Assembly: GCA_016938655.1 (NCBI GenBank)
Contig: JAFGUG010000042.1
Coordinates: 1 to 43,178, forward strand
Direction: 5' to 3'
Origin: Thiotrichales bacterium
GTDB taxonomy: Bacteria; Pseudomonadota; Gammaproteobacteria; Thiomicrospirales; Thiomicrospiraceae
DNA: 43,178 bases
Shown here in pieces: positions 19,906 through 29,000 of this stretch (its first letter is position 1; each line of letters starts with the position of its first letter). Below the pieces are notes generated by a model. It was not told the origin of the DNA and did no database searches. It saw only the letters and a program-made list of their open reading frames with translations. A program made the translations under genes and the position numbers.

Positions 19906-19935
19906 ATCATACTCTTTAAAAACCGAGAATGTAAC
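19906..19935 (-). promoter_or_regulatory. Putative promoter of the CNMP-CBS-DUF294 operon
   Basis: On the minus strand -10 TATGAT (19906-19911) with a weak -35 GTTACA (19930-19935), 18-base spacer. It lies between the actP terminator and the gene start. Confidence 0.35.
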
Positions 19936-19991
19936 AGCAAAAAAAGGCAAAAAATCAAACTAAGAAAACGGATAAATGCTTTTCAGGGCAT

Positions 19992-20014
19992 AAAAAAAGG
20001 GGGCCGAAGCCCCC
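19992..20014 (-). terminator. actP terminator
   Basis: GGGGGC (19999-20004), loop CGAA, GCCCCC (20009-20014), followed on the minus strand by seven T's. It separates actP from the CNMP-CBS-DUF294 operon. Confidence 0.9.
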
Positions 20015-20040
20015 TCTATTAACACGATATAAAACTTAGT

Positions 20041-21651
20041 TTATTTTCCGTGTGCTTTCGCCATAAACTCTTCTGTATTACCTTTGTCACTTGTCATCAT
20101 ACTAACAACAACCGTCACAAGAACAGCAACAGGAACAGAGTATAGTGCAGGGTTAACCAGTACATCTAAACCTAACATCGTTTTAAGTCCGAAGAACTTA
20201 GAGAATGTAAACAGTAAAGATAGAATCAGACCGGTTGCCATACCAACAATAACAGCTTGGCTTGTTAAACCTCTCCACCAAACGGCGAATACAAGCGCTG
20301 GCGCAAACGTTGAAGCGGCAATACCAAAACACATCCCGACTAACATCGCGACGTTTTCTTCTTTTAACCAAACCGACATACCACTGGCAACAAGTGCTAA
20401 GAAAAATGCACCAATTTTTGCAAACTTAAGTTCTTGCTCATCGGTAGAGTTCGGGTTAATAACCCCTTTATAAAGGTCGTGTGCTAAAGAAGACGTTGCA
20501 GAAATCAACAGGCCTGCTGAAGTACTTAGCATCGCTGCCATCGCACCGGCTGCAATCACACCCATCAGGACTTGACCGCCAAGCATGTCACCTAACATAG
20601 GCATTGTCATGTTCTTCGCTTTACCTACTTCACCATTTGCAATCATTTGCAATAGTTCAGGATACAACGCGTACATTGCAATCAAACCAACAAAGAAGAT
20701 AGCGGTATAGAATACGGCTAGACCCCAGATCGTAATTTCAGCTGATTTACGAGCATCAGAAGCGTTTGCTACTGTGTAAAACTTGATCAGAATGTGTGGT
20801 AAACCTAATACACCAAAGAACAAAGCAATAACAAGTGAAGCTTGGTTAGCAAAGTCACGCAAACCCACACCTGGTGTTACCGCAGAAGGTGCTTCAGCCA
20901 TAATAGCACGCACCGCTTCAACTGCTTCGCCAGGACTCGCTGCTGCTGTGGCTGCTGCAACGGCTGCCGCATTTTCCGCTGCAAGTTTTGCAGGAACCAT
21001 GGTCTCCGCTGCTGTAACGACAGCCGCTGGGTTACCATCAAACAGATGAATCACACCAAACACAAGTAGGAATAACATTGCTGCGAACAGAATAGCACCC
21101 TGGATAGCTTGGTTATAAGATGTCCCTTTCATACCACCGACGATTACAAATAATGCCATCAATGAACCCGTCACTAATACAGTTGGAAGGTAATCCCAGC
21201 CCAACAATAGACCGAAAAGGTGACCCGCACCTACAATCTGTGGAACAAGATACATAACACAAAGCACGAGAGTCGAAACCATAGCAACAGAGCGAATCTT
21301 TTTGGTGTTCTCTGAAAAACGTGCATTAAGAACGTCCGCAGCGGTAAATTTACCCACATTTTTAAGCGGACTTGCAATGGTCAATAAAACCACTACCCAT
21401 GCAGCAAAGAAACCGATAGCAAGCCACCAGCCATCAACACCCATCAGCGCAACCGCACCGGCCACACCCAAAAAGCTTGCCGCCGAAGCATAATCACCTA
21501 GCATCGCTAGACCATTTACGCGCGGAGAAATTCCGCCGCCAGCAACGTAAAAGTTTGCTGTACTGCCGGTTGAAGCTCGGTGATAAAAACTAATCCAAAT
21601 CGATAGACCAATACCAAGGCCAACAATAACTAGAGCAACTAGGTTTTCCAT
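20041..21651 (-). CDS. actP: Cation/acetate symporter ActP
   Basis: This 536-residue sodium:solute symporter takes up acetate and similar short carboxylates with a cation. It shows about 13 hydrophobic segments. The N-terminus FYVAGGGISPRVNGLAMLGDY and the GMKGTSYNQAIQGAILF segment are typical of the ActP branch. An unusual alanine-rich extramembrane stretch (about residues 212-262, AAVVTAAETMVPAKLAAENA onward) separates two helices. The start overlaps the stop of the DUF485-type gene (TAATG), matching the yjcH-actP arrangement of E. coli. A terminator follows. Together with acs upstream it forms an acetate scavenging system. One CAGGCCTG copy lies in the codons for Ser-Ala-Gly-Leu. Confidence 0.93.
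   Translation of the reverse strand: MENLVALVIVGLGIGLSIWISFYHRASTGSTANFYVAGGGISPRVNGLAMLGDYASAASFLGVAGAVALMGVDGWWLAIGFFAAWVVVLLTIASPLKNVGKFTAADVLNARFSENTKKIRSVAMVSTLVLCVMYLVPQIVGAGHLFGLLLGWDYLPTVLVTGSLMALFVIVGGMKGTSYNQAIQGAILFAAMLFLLVFGVIHLFDGNPAAVVTAAETMVPAKLAAENAAAVAAATAAASPGEAVEAVRAIMAEAPSAVTPGVGLRDFANQASLVIALFFGVLGLPHILIKFYTVANASDARKSAEITIWGLAVFYTAIFFVGLIAMYALYPELLQMIANGEVGKAKNMTMPMLGDMLGGQVLMGVIAAGAMAAMLSTSAGLLISATSSLAHDLYKGVINPNSTDEQELKFAKIGAFFLALVASGMSVWLKEENVAMLVGMCFGIAASTFAPALVFAVWWRGLTSQAVIVGMATGLILSLLFTFSKFFGLKTMLGLDVLVNPALYSVPVAVLVTVVVSMMTSDKGNTEEFMAKAHGK
20509..20516. repeat. CAGGCCTG palindrome copy 8
   Basis: Inside actP, read as Ala-Gly-Leu. Confidence 0.9.
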
Positions 21652-21866
21652 TATGCGTTCTCCTCAGCATCCATTCGTTTAAGATAAAGTCGAGTAATAA
21701 CAACACCAGTAATGATGACCAGTAACCCTCCCCAGATCGCCAGTGGCATCCCTGCAACATCCGCCGCAGCAATATCTTTGAAAGTCGCACTTACCATCAA
21801 TGCAATTCCAAAATACAACACGGTATATATAGCCAATAAAATGGCCGCAAATTTAGTTTTACTCAT
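21651..21866 (-). CDS. DUF485-type small membrane protein (YjcH-like)
   Basis: The 71-residue protein has two hydrophobic helices (FAAILLAIYTVLYFGIALMV and PLAIWGGLLVIITGVVITRL) joined by a short loop and a charged tail. This is the usual form of the small partner encoded in front of acetate-type symporters. The stop overlaps the actP start, indicating translational coupling and probable equimolar production. A good ribosome site (AGAGGGG) precedes ATG. The assignment to the YjcH/DUF485-like group rests on position and topology more than on sequence identity. Confidence 0.8.
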   Translation of the reverse strand: MSKTKFAAILLAIYTVLYFGIALMVSATFKDIAAADVAGMPLAIWGGLLVIITGVVITRLYLKRMDAEENA

Positions 21867-21955
21867 TCAAGTAACCCCTCTAAGTCTTGAAAAAATGTCA
21901 TAGACAACGCTTTCCTCATTTTTTTATAAACGCTTTTAAGCAGTTTTATTTTTAT

Positions 21956-21972
21956 AATTATTTCAAATAATT
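21956..21972. repeat. Near-perfect AT palindrome upstream of the symporter operon
   Basis: AATTATTT-C-AAATAATT, two 8-bp arms around one base, about 90-106 bases before the DUF485-type gene. It could be an operator for a dimeric regulator. AT-rich composition makes a chance origin possible. Confidence 0.35.
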
Positions 21973-22037
21973 ACGCTGCTTTATCAGATTGCCCAACCCT
22001 CTAAAGCAGATCTATCTGGGTATCCCCAAATTCTTGC

Positions 22038-22075
22038 AAAAAAAACAACTAAAGCCTATAAGTAGGCTTTAGTTG
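22038..22075 (-). terminator. acs terminator
   Basis: CAACTAAAGCCTA (22046-22058), loop TAAG, TAGGCTTTAGTTG (22063-22075): a perfect 13-bp stem followed by eight T's on the minus strand. Confidence 0.92.
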
Positions 22076-22092
22076 ATTGTTTTAGGTATTCG

Positions 22093-24048
22093 TTATTTTT
22101 TCTTTTGAAACTGTTCCAAGATACTCGGATCTTCGAGTGTTGAAGTATCCTGGGTAATCTCTTCACCTTTGGCAATCGTTCTTAACAAACGACGCATGAT
22201 TTTCCCAGAACGGGTTTTAGGTAGGTTCGTACCAAAACGAATATCATCCGGTTTTGCAATCGGTCCAATCTCTTTGGCTACGTGATCACGTAATTCGGCA
22301 ATTAATGCATTACGTTCATCGCTGTTCGAAGGAATATCCACATTTAAAACCACAAACGCAGATACCGCTTCACCTTTAACATCGTGTGGACGGCCAACAA
22401 TAGCGGCTTCAGCTACTTTAGGGTGCGAAACCAATGCCGACTCAATTTCCATGGTCCCTAATCGGTGACCTGAAACGTTAAGAACATCATCAACACGCCC
22501 TAAAATCCAAAAATACCCATCTACATCTTGATAGGCGCTGTCGCCCACCACATAATAAGGCTTGTCCTGTAATGGAAAATAAGTCGACTTATAACGCTCG
22601 TCATCTCCCCAAACATTACGGATCATAGATGGCCAAGGTTGCTTAATAACCAGCAGGCCTCCCTCTCCACGACCTAGCTCATTACCCTCTTCATCAAGGA
22701 TAGCGGCATCAATTCCAGGTAAAGGTTGTGTACATGAACCTGGCTTTAATGGCGTAACTGGGAAAGGAGCAATCATGTGTGCACCCGTTTCAGTCTGCCA
22801 CCAAGTATCAATAATCGGGCACTCACCACGACCGATGACATCGTGATACCACATCCACGCTTCTGGGTTAATTGGCTCACCCACACTTCCCAATAAACGT
22901 AATTTCGACAAATCGTATTGATTCGGTAGGTCAGCTCCAAATTTCATTAGGGCACGAATCGCCGTTGGTGCTGTATAGAAAACCGTTACGCCGTGATCCT
23001 GACAAACCTGCCAAAAACGACCTGCATCCGGATAAGTTGGGACGCCTTCAAACATTAAGATGGTTGCACCAACCGACAGCGGACCATAGGCAACATAAGA
23101 GTGTCCCGTAATCCAGCCCACATCTGCAGTACACCAAAATACATCATCATCGTTCAGGTCAAACATCCACTCATTCGTAAGGTGCGCATTTAATAAATAC
23201 CCACCCGAGCTGTGTTGAACACCTTTTGGCATACCCGTTGAACCAGACGTGTAAAGTAAAAACAGCGGATGTTCCGCGCCCACCGGAACTGGGTTGTGGT
23301 AGTTACTCATACCCGCTTCAGCGTCCATCCAGTCGATGTCTCGCCCTTCCTTCATCATCACTTCATCGTCTGTTCGACGGTAAACAATGACCTTCTCTAC
23401 GTTTTTACAGCCTTTTTCTAAAGCGGCATCCACCGCTCCTTTTAGCGGAATCGTTTTACCACCACGACGGCTACCGTTAGTGGTAATCACCATCTTCGCA
23501 TCGGCATTTTCAATGCGATCGCGCAACGCCTCGGCAGAAAATCCACCAAAGACCACTGAGTGAATCGCACCAATACGCGCACAAGCTTGCATGGCAATAA
23601 CAGCCTGCGGAATCATTGGCATATAGATAATAACGCGATCACCTTTATCAACACCTTGTGCTGTGAGTGTGTTTGCAAAACGGCAAACTTGATCATGCAG
23701 TTCTTTGTAGGTATAAGAAGTGACGTCGCCCTGATCACCTTCAAAAATAATCGCTTTTTTATCACTGCTTTTTTCAAGATGTCTGTCAATACAGTTGTAA
23801 GAGACGTTTAACTCTCCATCAGCAAACCATTGATAGTGCGGGGCATTTGAATCATCCAAGCCAATGGTAAATGGCTTACTCCAGCTTAATTTTTCTCTTG
23901 CCAAATCAGACCAAAAACCCGTATTATCGGCTTCAGCTTTAGCACGCAGCTCCGCTAACATTTCTGCATTAATTGCAACGCTTTGTTTTATTTTTTCGGA
24001 AGGCTCAAAAAGTCGAGTTTCAGTAAGAATGGATTCAATATTAGACAT
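22093..24048 (-). CDS. acs: Acetyl-CoA synthetase (AMP-forming)
   Basis: Acs activates acetate with ATP and CoA to acetyl-CoA through acetyl-AMP. The 651-residue protein is full length and has the adenylate-forming signatures [29 protein letters not shown], the hinge [16 protein letters not shown] and the C-terminal [13 protein letters not shown] with the catalytic lysine that is usually regulated by acetylation. It lies upstream of the DUF485-type/actP pair on the same strand but has its own strong terminator. A consensus -10 box lies 25 bases before the start with no clear -35, suggesting an activator-dependent promoter. Confidence 0.97.
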   Translation of the reverse strand: MSNIESILTETRLFEPSEKIKQSVAINAEMLAELRAKAEADNTGFWSDLAREKLSWSKPFTIGLDDSNAPHYQWFADGELNVSYNCIDRHLEKSSDKKAIIFEGDQGDVTSYTYKELHDQVCRFANTLTAQGVDKGDRVIIYMPMIPQAVIAMQACARIGAIHSVVFGGFSAEALRDRIENADAKMVITTNGSRRGGKTIPLKGAVDAALEKGCKNVEKVIVYRRTDDEVMMKEGRDIDWMDAEAGMSNYHNPVPVGAEHPLFLLYTSGSTGMPKGVQHSSGGYLLNAHLTNEWMFDLNDDDVFWCTADVGWITGHSYVAYGPLSVGATILMFEGVPTYPDAGRFWQVCQDHGVTVFYTAPTAIRALMKFGADLPNQYDLSKLRLLGSVGEPINPEAWMWYHDVIGRGECPIIDTWWQTETGAHMIAPFPVTPLKPGSCTQPLPGIDAAILDEEGNELGRGEGGLLVIKQPWPSMIRNVWGDDERYKSTYFPLQDKPYYVVGDSAYQDVDGYFWILGRVDDVLNVSGHRLGTMEIESALVSHPKVAEAAIVGRPHDVKGEAVSAFVVLNVDIPSNSDERNALIAELRDHVAKEIGPIAKPDDIRFGTNLPKTRSGKIMRRLLRTIAKGEEITQDTSTLEDPSILEQFQKKK

Positions 24049-24365
24049 GGCGTCTCCTGCAATAATTAGATAATTATATTTCGAGGATACTCTGACCAGC
24101 TACTTAGGACTTGAGAATCACTTAAAATGTGGGCAGGTAAGCGCCCAAATAAGTTATTGTGCAGAGTTTAACATCCTAATAAAAAAATTAAAGAGTAAAA
24201 CCTGACTTTGTGAATAGAAAAAACAGCACCAGAGAAAGTAAAATTTATTACTCAGCATTAGTTAAATTAATACTTCATGACACCAGAAAACTAAAACGCT
24301 TTGGAGACCTAGTTTTTTTAAATTAACCGCACTTAGACCATAACCCCTGAACAAAAGAGATTTTT
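24049..24365. other. Divergent promoter region between acs and the nitroreductase gene
   Basis: No gene is seen in this 317-base AT-rich spacer. It carries the acs -10 box near its left end and presumably a promoter for the nitroreductase, which I cannot place. No Crp-type TGTGA...TCACA site is obvious. Confidence 0.5.
24073..24078 (-). promoter_or_regulatory. Putative acs promoter -10 box
   Basis: Perfect TATAAT on the minus strand, 25 bases upstream of the acs start. No recognisable -35 hexamer at 16-18 bases, consistent with activation by a bound regulator. Confidence 0.4.
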
Positions 24366-25031
24366 ATGAACGTTTCGCAAGCCATTAAGCAACGCCACTC
24401 TGTACGCGCCTTTTTAAACAAAAGCGTCTCAGAACAGACCATCAAAAACATTTTTGAAACCGCACGGTTTGCGGCATCGGGTGTCAACATGCAACCTTGG
24501 CAAGTTGCGATTGTATCCGGGAAAACCAAACAAACCTTGCAAGACGCTATGATTAACGCATTTCGCGATGGCCAAACTGAAACCATGGATTACCACTACT
24601 ACCCTCAAGAGTGGGTAGCGCCTTATAAAGCAAGGCGAGTAGCGACCGGCACACAGCTATATGAGGTATTACATATTCAACGGGGTGATAAAGAGGCTCG
24701 TCTAAAACAGTGGGAGGCGAACTATCGTGCATTTGATGCGCCGATTATGCTGCTATTTTTTATCGACCCTTCGCTCGAAACCGGCTCCTATTTAGACTAT
24801 GGTTTGTTTTTACAAAACATTATGCTTTTGGCAGAAGAGGCAGGCCTGTCAACTTGTCCACAAGGGGCATTAGCCGAGTTTCCTTCACTCATTAAAAAAC
24901 AGTTAAACATAGACGAAAGCCAAATTTTAATTGGCGGAATGGCGCTGGGATATGAAGATAAAGAGCATGTTGTCAATCAATACCGTACACCCCGCATTGA
25001 ACCCGAGGAATTTTGTACTTTTTATCATTAA
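24366..25031 (+). CDS. Nitroreductase-family FMN oxidoreductase
   Basis: The 221-residue protein belongs to the NfsB/nitroreductase superfamily of FMN-dependent NAD(P)H oxidoreductases. The N-terminal FMN-phosphate region IKQRHSVRAF and the following ARFAASGVNMQPWQVAIVSG are clear. The C-terminal MALGYEDKEHVVNQYRTPR resembles the family's end. The C-terminal half also has SYLDYGLFLQNIMLLAEEAG, which forms the dimer interface helix. Substrate cannot be told from sequence; nitroaromatics or quinones are typical. It is a single-gene unit transcribed away from acs. One CAGGCCTG copy encodes Ala-Gly-Leu in the dimer helix region. Confidence 0.88.
   Translation: MNVSQAIKQRHSVRAFLNKSVSEQTIKNIFETARFAASGVNMQPWQVAIVSGKTKQTLQDAMINAFRDGQTETMDYHYYPQEWVAPYKARRVATGTQLYEVLHIQRGDKEARLKQWEANYRAFDAPIMLLFFIDPSLETGSYLDYGLFLQNIMLLAEEAGLSTCPQGALAEFPSLIKKQLNIDESQILIGGMALGYEDKEHVVNQYRTPRIEPEEFCTFYH
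24841..24848. repeat. CAGGCCTG palindrome copy 9
   Basis: Inside the nitroreductase gene, read as Ala-Gly-Leu. Confidence 0.9.
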
Positions 25032-25057
25032 CCTAACCGATCATGATTTTTTCTCTT

Positions 25058-25092
25058 AGTTGAAGGTGACCATTAAAGCGTCCCTTTCAACT
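25058..25092. terminator. Possible hairpin between convergent genes
   Basis: AGTTGAAGG (25058-25066) can pair with CCTTTCAACT (25083-25092) with one bulge. No strong T-tract follows on either strand, so the terminator call is weak. Confidence 0.3.
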
Positions 25093-25131
25093 GAAAAACC
25101 TTTCTAAACTATAAACGTCTGACTTGACCCT

Positions 25132-26022
25132 TTATTTAAGCAGCATGTGAACTCGGTTGCGGCCATTGCGTTTCGCAACGACCAAAGCCTCATCGGCTTT
25201 ACTCATCAGTTTTCGACTATTTTCCACATATTTTGCCACACCAATACTGACGGTCAGTGGCACATCATATTCCACCAAGTCAAGTTGGGTGACCTGTTCA
25301 CGAAATGTCTCGCATTTTTTATAAAAACCCGACCCGACTCCACCAGAGTAGACAACTCCAAATTCATCCGCGCGTAATCTGGCCACGCAAATTGCATCTG
25401 GAAAGGTTATTTTCAATAGATCTGAAAAAGCCTGAAGGGCGCTGTCACCAACCTGAAAACCAAACTGATGATTAATCTGTTTGTATTGATCAATATCCAT
25501 AATCGCGACGCTTAAGGGGTGATTAATATGACTCTCAAGCAATCGCTGAAATTCTCGCCGGTTACTCAAGCCGGTTAATTCATCAATGGCTGACAGATTT
25601 TTTAGTGCCGAATCGGCCACCAACGACTTGGCCTTTTGCTTGAGCTGAAGGTAAAAGAAGTGACGGTTATCGGCCGGCAAAATAGATAGACTGACCTCAA
25701 CCCAAATATGCTCGCCGTCGTGCTTGTGGGCATAGGTATCTAACCGGTTAGCAGGGAAAGGCTTGTTGATGGCCTTTGACAGCTGCGCTGTTTTTAGTTC
25801 GGTAATACAAAGTTGCTTTAAAGAGTGGAACAGATGGGCGTCAATGACCGGTGGTAAACGCTGAAAAAGCATGTGTTCCGCAGAGCAGCCAAGCAGTTTT
25901 TCCACCGCACTATTACAAAAAACAATGATCTCATTCGAATCTAATAAGATGCCGCCATCTTGCGATGCCTCAATCAGTGTTTCAAAATTAGCTTGGCTAA
26001 ATAATGCGGGATTAATCTTCAT
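25132..26022 (-). CDS. PAS domain-GGDEF-like protein with degenerate signature
   Basis: The 296-residue protein has an N-terminal PAS domain (about 10-130, with IEASQDGGILLDSNEIIVFC) and a C-terminal GGDEF-type domain (about 145-296). Most of the cyclase fold is canonical: DELTGLSNRREF (147-158), MDIDQYKQINHQFGFQVGD, and the end segment KADEALVVAKRNGRNRV. The signature loop, however, reads RADEF (217-221) instead of GGDEF, and no RxxD inhibitory site precedes it. Loss of both glycines usually abolishes diguanylate cyclase activity, so it may be a c-di-GMP or GTP sensor, or inactive. It follows dnaE by 31 bases and is probably cotranscribed with it. No transmembrane segment is seen. Confidence 0.87.
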   Translation of the reverse strand: MKINPALFSQANFETLIEASQDGGILLDSNEIIVFCNSAVEKLLGCSAEHMLFQRLPPVIDAHLFHSLKQLCITELKTAQLSKAINKPFPANRLDTYAHKHDGEHIWVEVSLSILPADNRHFFYLQLKQKAKSLVADSALKNLSAIDELTGLSNRREFQRLLESHINHPLSVAIMDIDQYKQINHQFGFQVGDSALQAFSDLLKITFPDAICVARLRADEFGVVYSGGVGSGFYKKCETFREQVTQLDLVEYDVPLTVSIGVAKYVENSRKLMSKADEALVVAKRNGRNRVHMLLK

Positions 26023-26053
26023 TAAACTGCCTCAAACTGCCGAAAAATTAGGC

Positions 26054-29000
26054 TTACATTAACACTTCTGGATGCCACCCTTGTGATTTTAACCCTTCTA
26101 AAAGCTCGTCGTCAGGAAAATATTTAATCTCATGAGAAGCCTTCATTTGCGCTTGAGCAATTTGATTTTGATAGTCAATCAAAATTGGCAGGCCTGCCTC
26201 TGACTGATACGCCCCCAATAATACTTTAAGTGCTTGAATACGCTTATGACTTGCACTGGCATTATCCACGGTCAGTTTGAGAGCCCGTGCTTTCTCTGTG
26301 CGCGCTTCCGCCAAACTCACAATTTTCTCAGCCGACAGTTTAATCCCGCCATTAAAGGTGTCTTCGCTGACCTCGCCATGCACCATGACCACCATATCCT
26401 CTTTAATGGTGTGTTTGATGTCTTCATAAACCGCCGGACGCATCACCACCTCCAAGCGCGCTGTTTTATCATCAAGTGCCATAAAGCCCATGCGATCACC
26501 GCGTTTGGTGGTTTTGGAACGCAAACCAATCACGAGCCCCGCTACCCAACGTTTTTGCCATTTTTCCGGTCTAAGTTGCGCCAATGTCCCTCCCACTAAG
26601 CCATCAAGCTCTTTGCGATACATATCAATTGGGTGGCCGGTCATATACAAACCTAAGGTCTCTTTTTCCCCTTTAAGACGAATTTTTTCTGGGAGTTCAT
26701 CCACCTCTAATAGCTGGCTTTCTCCCTCTTCTTCCACAGACAACATATCACCAAACAGATCGTTTTGACCCAAGTCTTGGTTCTTTTGTTGCTGTTCTGC
26801 TTGGCGCAACGCCATTGGGATACTGGCCAACATCGCATTACGATTAGTGTGTAAACAATCCATCGCACCACTGCGAATAAGCGCCTCTAAAACACGTTTA
26901 TTAACCTTTTTGCCGACACGCAAACAGAAATCAAACAGGTTTTTAAAATCCCCCTTTTCACGGCGTTCTCTAATCACACCTTCTAACGCCGCTTCACCAG
27001 CCCCCTTAATTCCGCCTAAGCCGTAATTGATCGCTCGACACCCCACTTCACCAGCCGGTTTAAAATGAATTTCACCCATGTTAATGTCTGGCTGGTGAAC
27101 CTCCAGCCCCATGGCATAACACTCATTGACCATATGAACGACTTTCTCGGTGTTGTCCATATCCGATGAAATTTGTGCCGCCATAAATTCGGCAGGGTAA
27201 TGGGTTTTTAACCAAGCGGATTGATAAGAGACCAACGCATAGGCGGCCGAGTGAGACTTGTTAAAACCGTAACCGGCAAATTTTTCTACCAAGTCAAAGA
27301 TTTTCATGGCCAGTTCGCCATCTACACCAATACTTATCGCCCCGTCTTTAAAGACCGAACGCTGTTTGGCCATCTCTTCAGGTTTTTTCTTACCCATGGC
27401 ACGACGCAGCATATCGGCACCACCGAGCGTGTAGCCCGCCAGAATCTGAGCAATCTGCATAACTTGCTCTTGATAGAGAATAACGCCGTAAGTGGGTGAA
27501 AGGGTCTCCTTTAGCGATTCATGCTGCCATTGCGCATCGGGGTAAGAGACCTTCTCTTTGCCGTGCTTACGGGCGATGAAGTTATCCACCATCCCCGATT
27601 CCAGTGGCCCCGGTCTGAACAAGGCCACCAACGCGATAATATCTTCAAAACAGTCGGGTTTAAGGCGCACAATCAAACTTTGCATACCACTGGACTCTAA
27701 CTGAAACACCCCTGTGGTTTTACCGGTTTTTATTAACTCAAACGTCGGCGGGTCAATCAGCGGAATTCGCGCAATGTCGACAAAGCCTTCTTCACCCGGT
27801 TTTTTAGTGCCATTAATGGACTGTAATGCCCAATCAATAATGGTGAGGGTTCGTAAACCCAAGAAGTCAAATTTAACCAGGCCTGCGGTTTCTACATCGT
27901 TTTTGTCCAGTTGCGTGACCACGCTGGAACCATCTACGTCACAAAGAACCGGACAAAAGTTATCCAGCGGTTTCGGCCCAATGACCACGCCCCCGGCGTG
28001 CTTTCCGGTGTTTCTCACCGTGCCTTCAAGCTTTAAAGCCAACTCTAACAGTTGTGCTGCGTCTTCGTCGTTGTCACGCTTATTTTGCAGCTCTTCTTCT
28101 TGCTCGATGGCCTCTTTAAGCTTAATACCTAACTCGTTTGGAATCAGCTTGGCAATACCATCGACCACACCATAACCCAGCCCCAAAACACGCCCTACAT
28201 CACGAATAACCGCCTTAGCCGCCATAGTTCCAAAAGTCACAATCTGCGAAACGTGGTCGCGACCATAGTGTTGTGACACATAGTCAATCACTTCATCACG
28301 GCGATCCATACAGAAGTCAACGTCGAAATCGGGCATAGAAACACGTTCTGGGTTCAAGAAACGCTCAAACAGCAAATCGTACTCTATCGGGTCAAGGTCG
28401 GTAATTTTCAGCGCATAGGCCACCAACGAACCCGCCCCTGAACCACGTCCTGGCCCTACCGGAATCCCTTGATTTTTACCCCACTGGATAAAGTCAGCAA
28501 CGATTAAGAAGTAGCCGGGGAAGCCCATTTGTAAAATAATATCGAGTTCAAATTTAATTCGGTCGTAGTACTCCGCTCGCTTTTCGGCAATGGTCTGTGC
28601 ATCCAAATGACCAAATAAAAAATCCAAACGTTCATCCAAGCCTTTGTGACTCTCTTGAATAAAGAACTCATCCATCGTCATGCCTTCTGGCACAGGAAAG
28701 TCGGGTAGAAAGTATTCGTCTAGCTTGAGTTTAAGTGAGCAACGTTTGGCAATTTCAACCGTATTTTCAATCGCTTCAGGCAGATCATCAAACAACGCAA
28801 CCATCTGTTCTGAGGTTTTAAAATACTGCTCTTCAGAGTAGCGTTTAGGACGATTTGGGTCCTCTAGGATATTGCCATCGTGAATACAAACACGCACTTC
28901 GTGCGCTTCAAAGTCTTCGGGCGCAGCAAAACGGACGTCATTCGTGGCCACCACGGGGAGTTCATAACGTAAGGCAACGTCCACCGCACCTGATATATAA

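Noticed and set aside
24101..24125. Possible Crp/Fnr site in the acs upstream region
   Set aside because: CTTGAGAATCACTTAA is only weakly symmetric and does not match TGTGA-N6-TCACA or TTGAT-N4-ATCAA.
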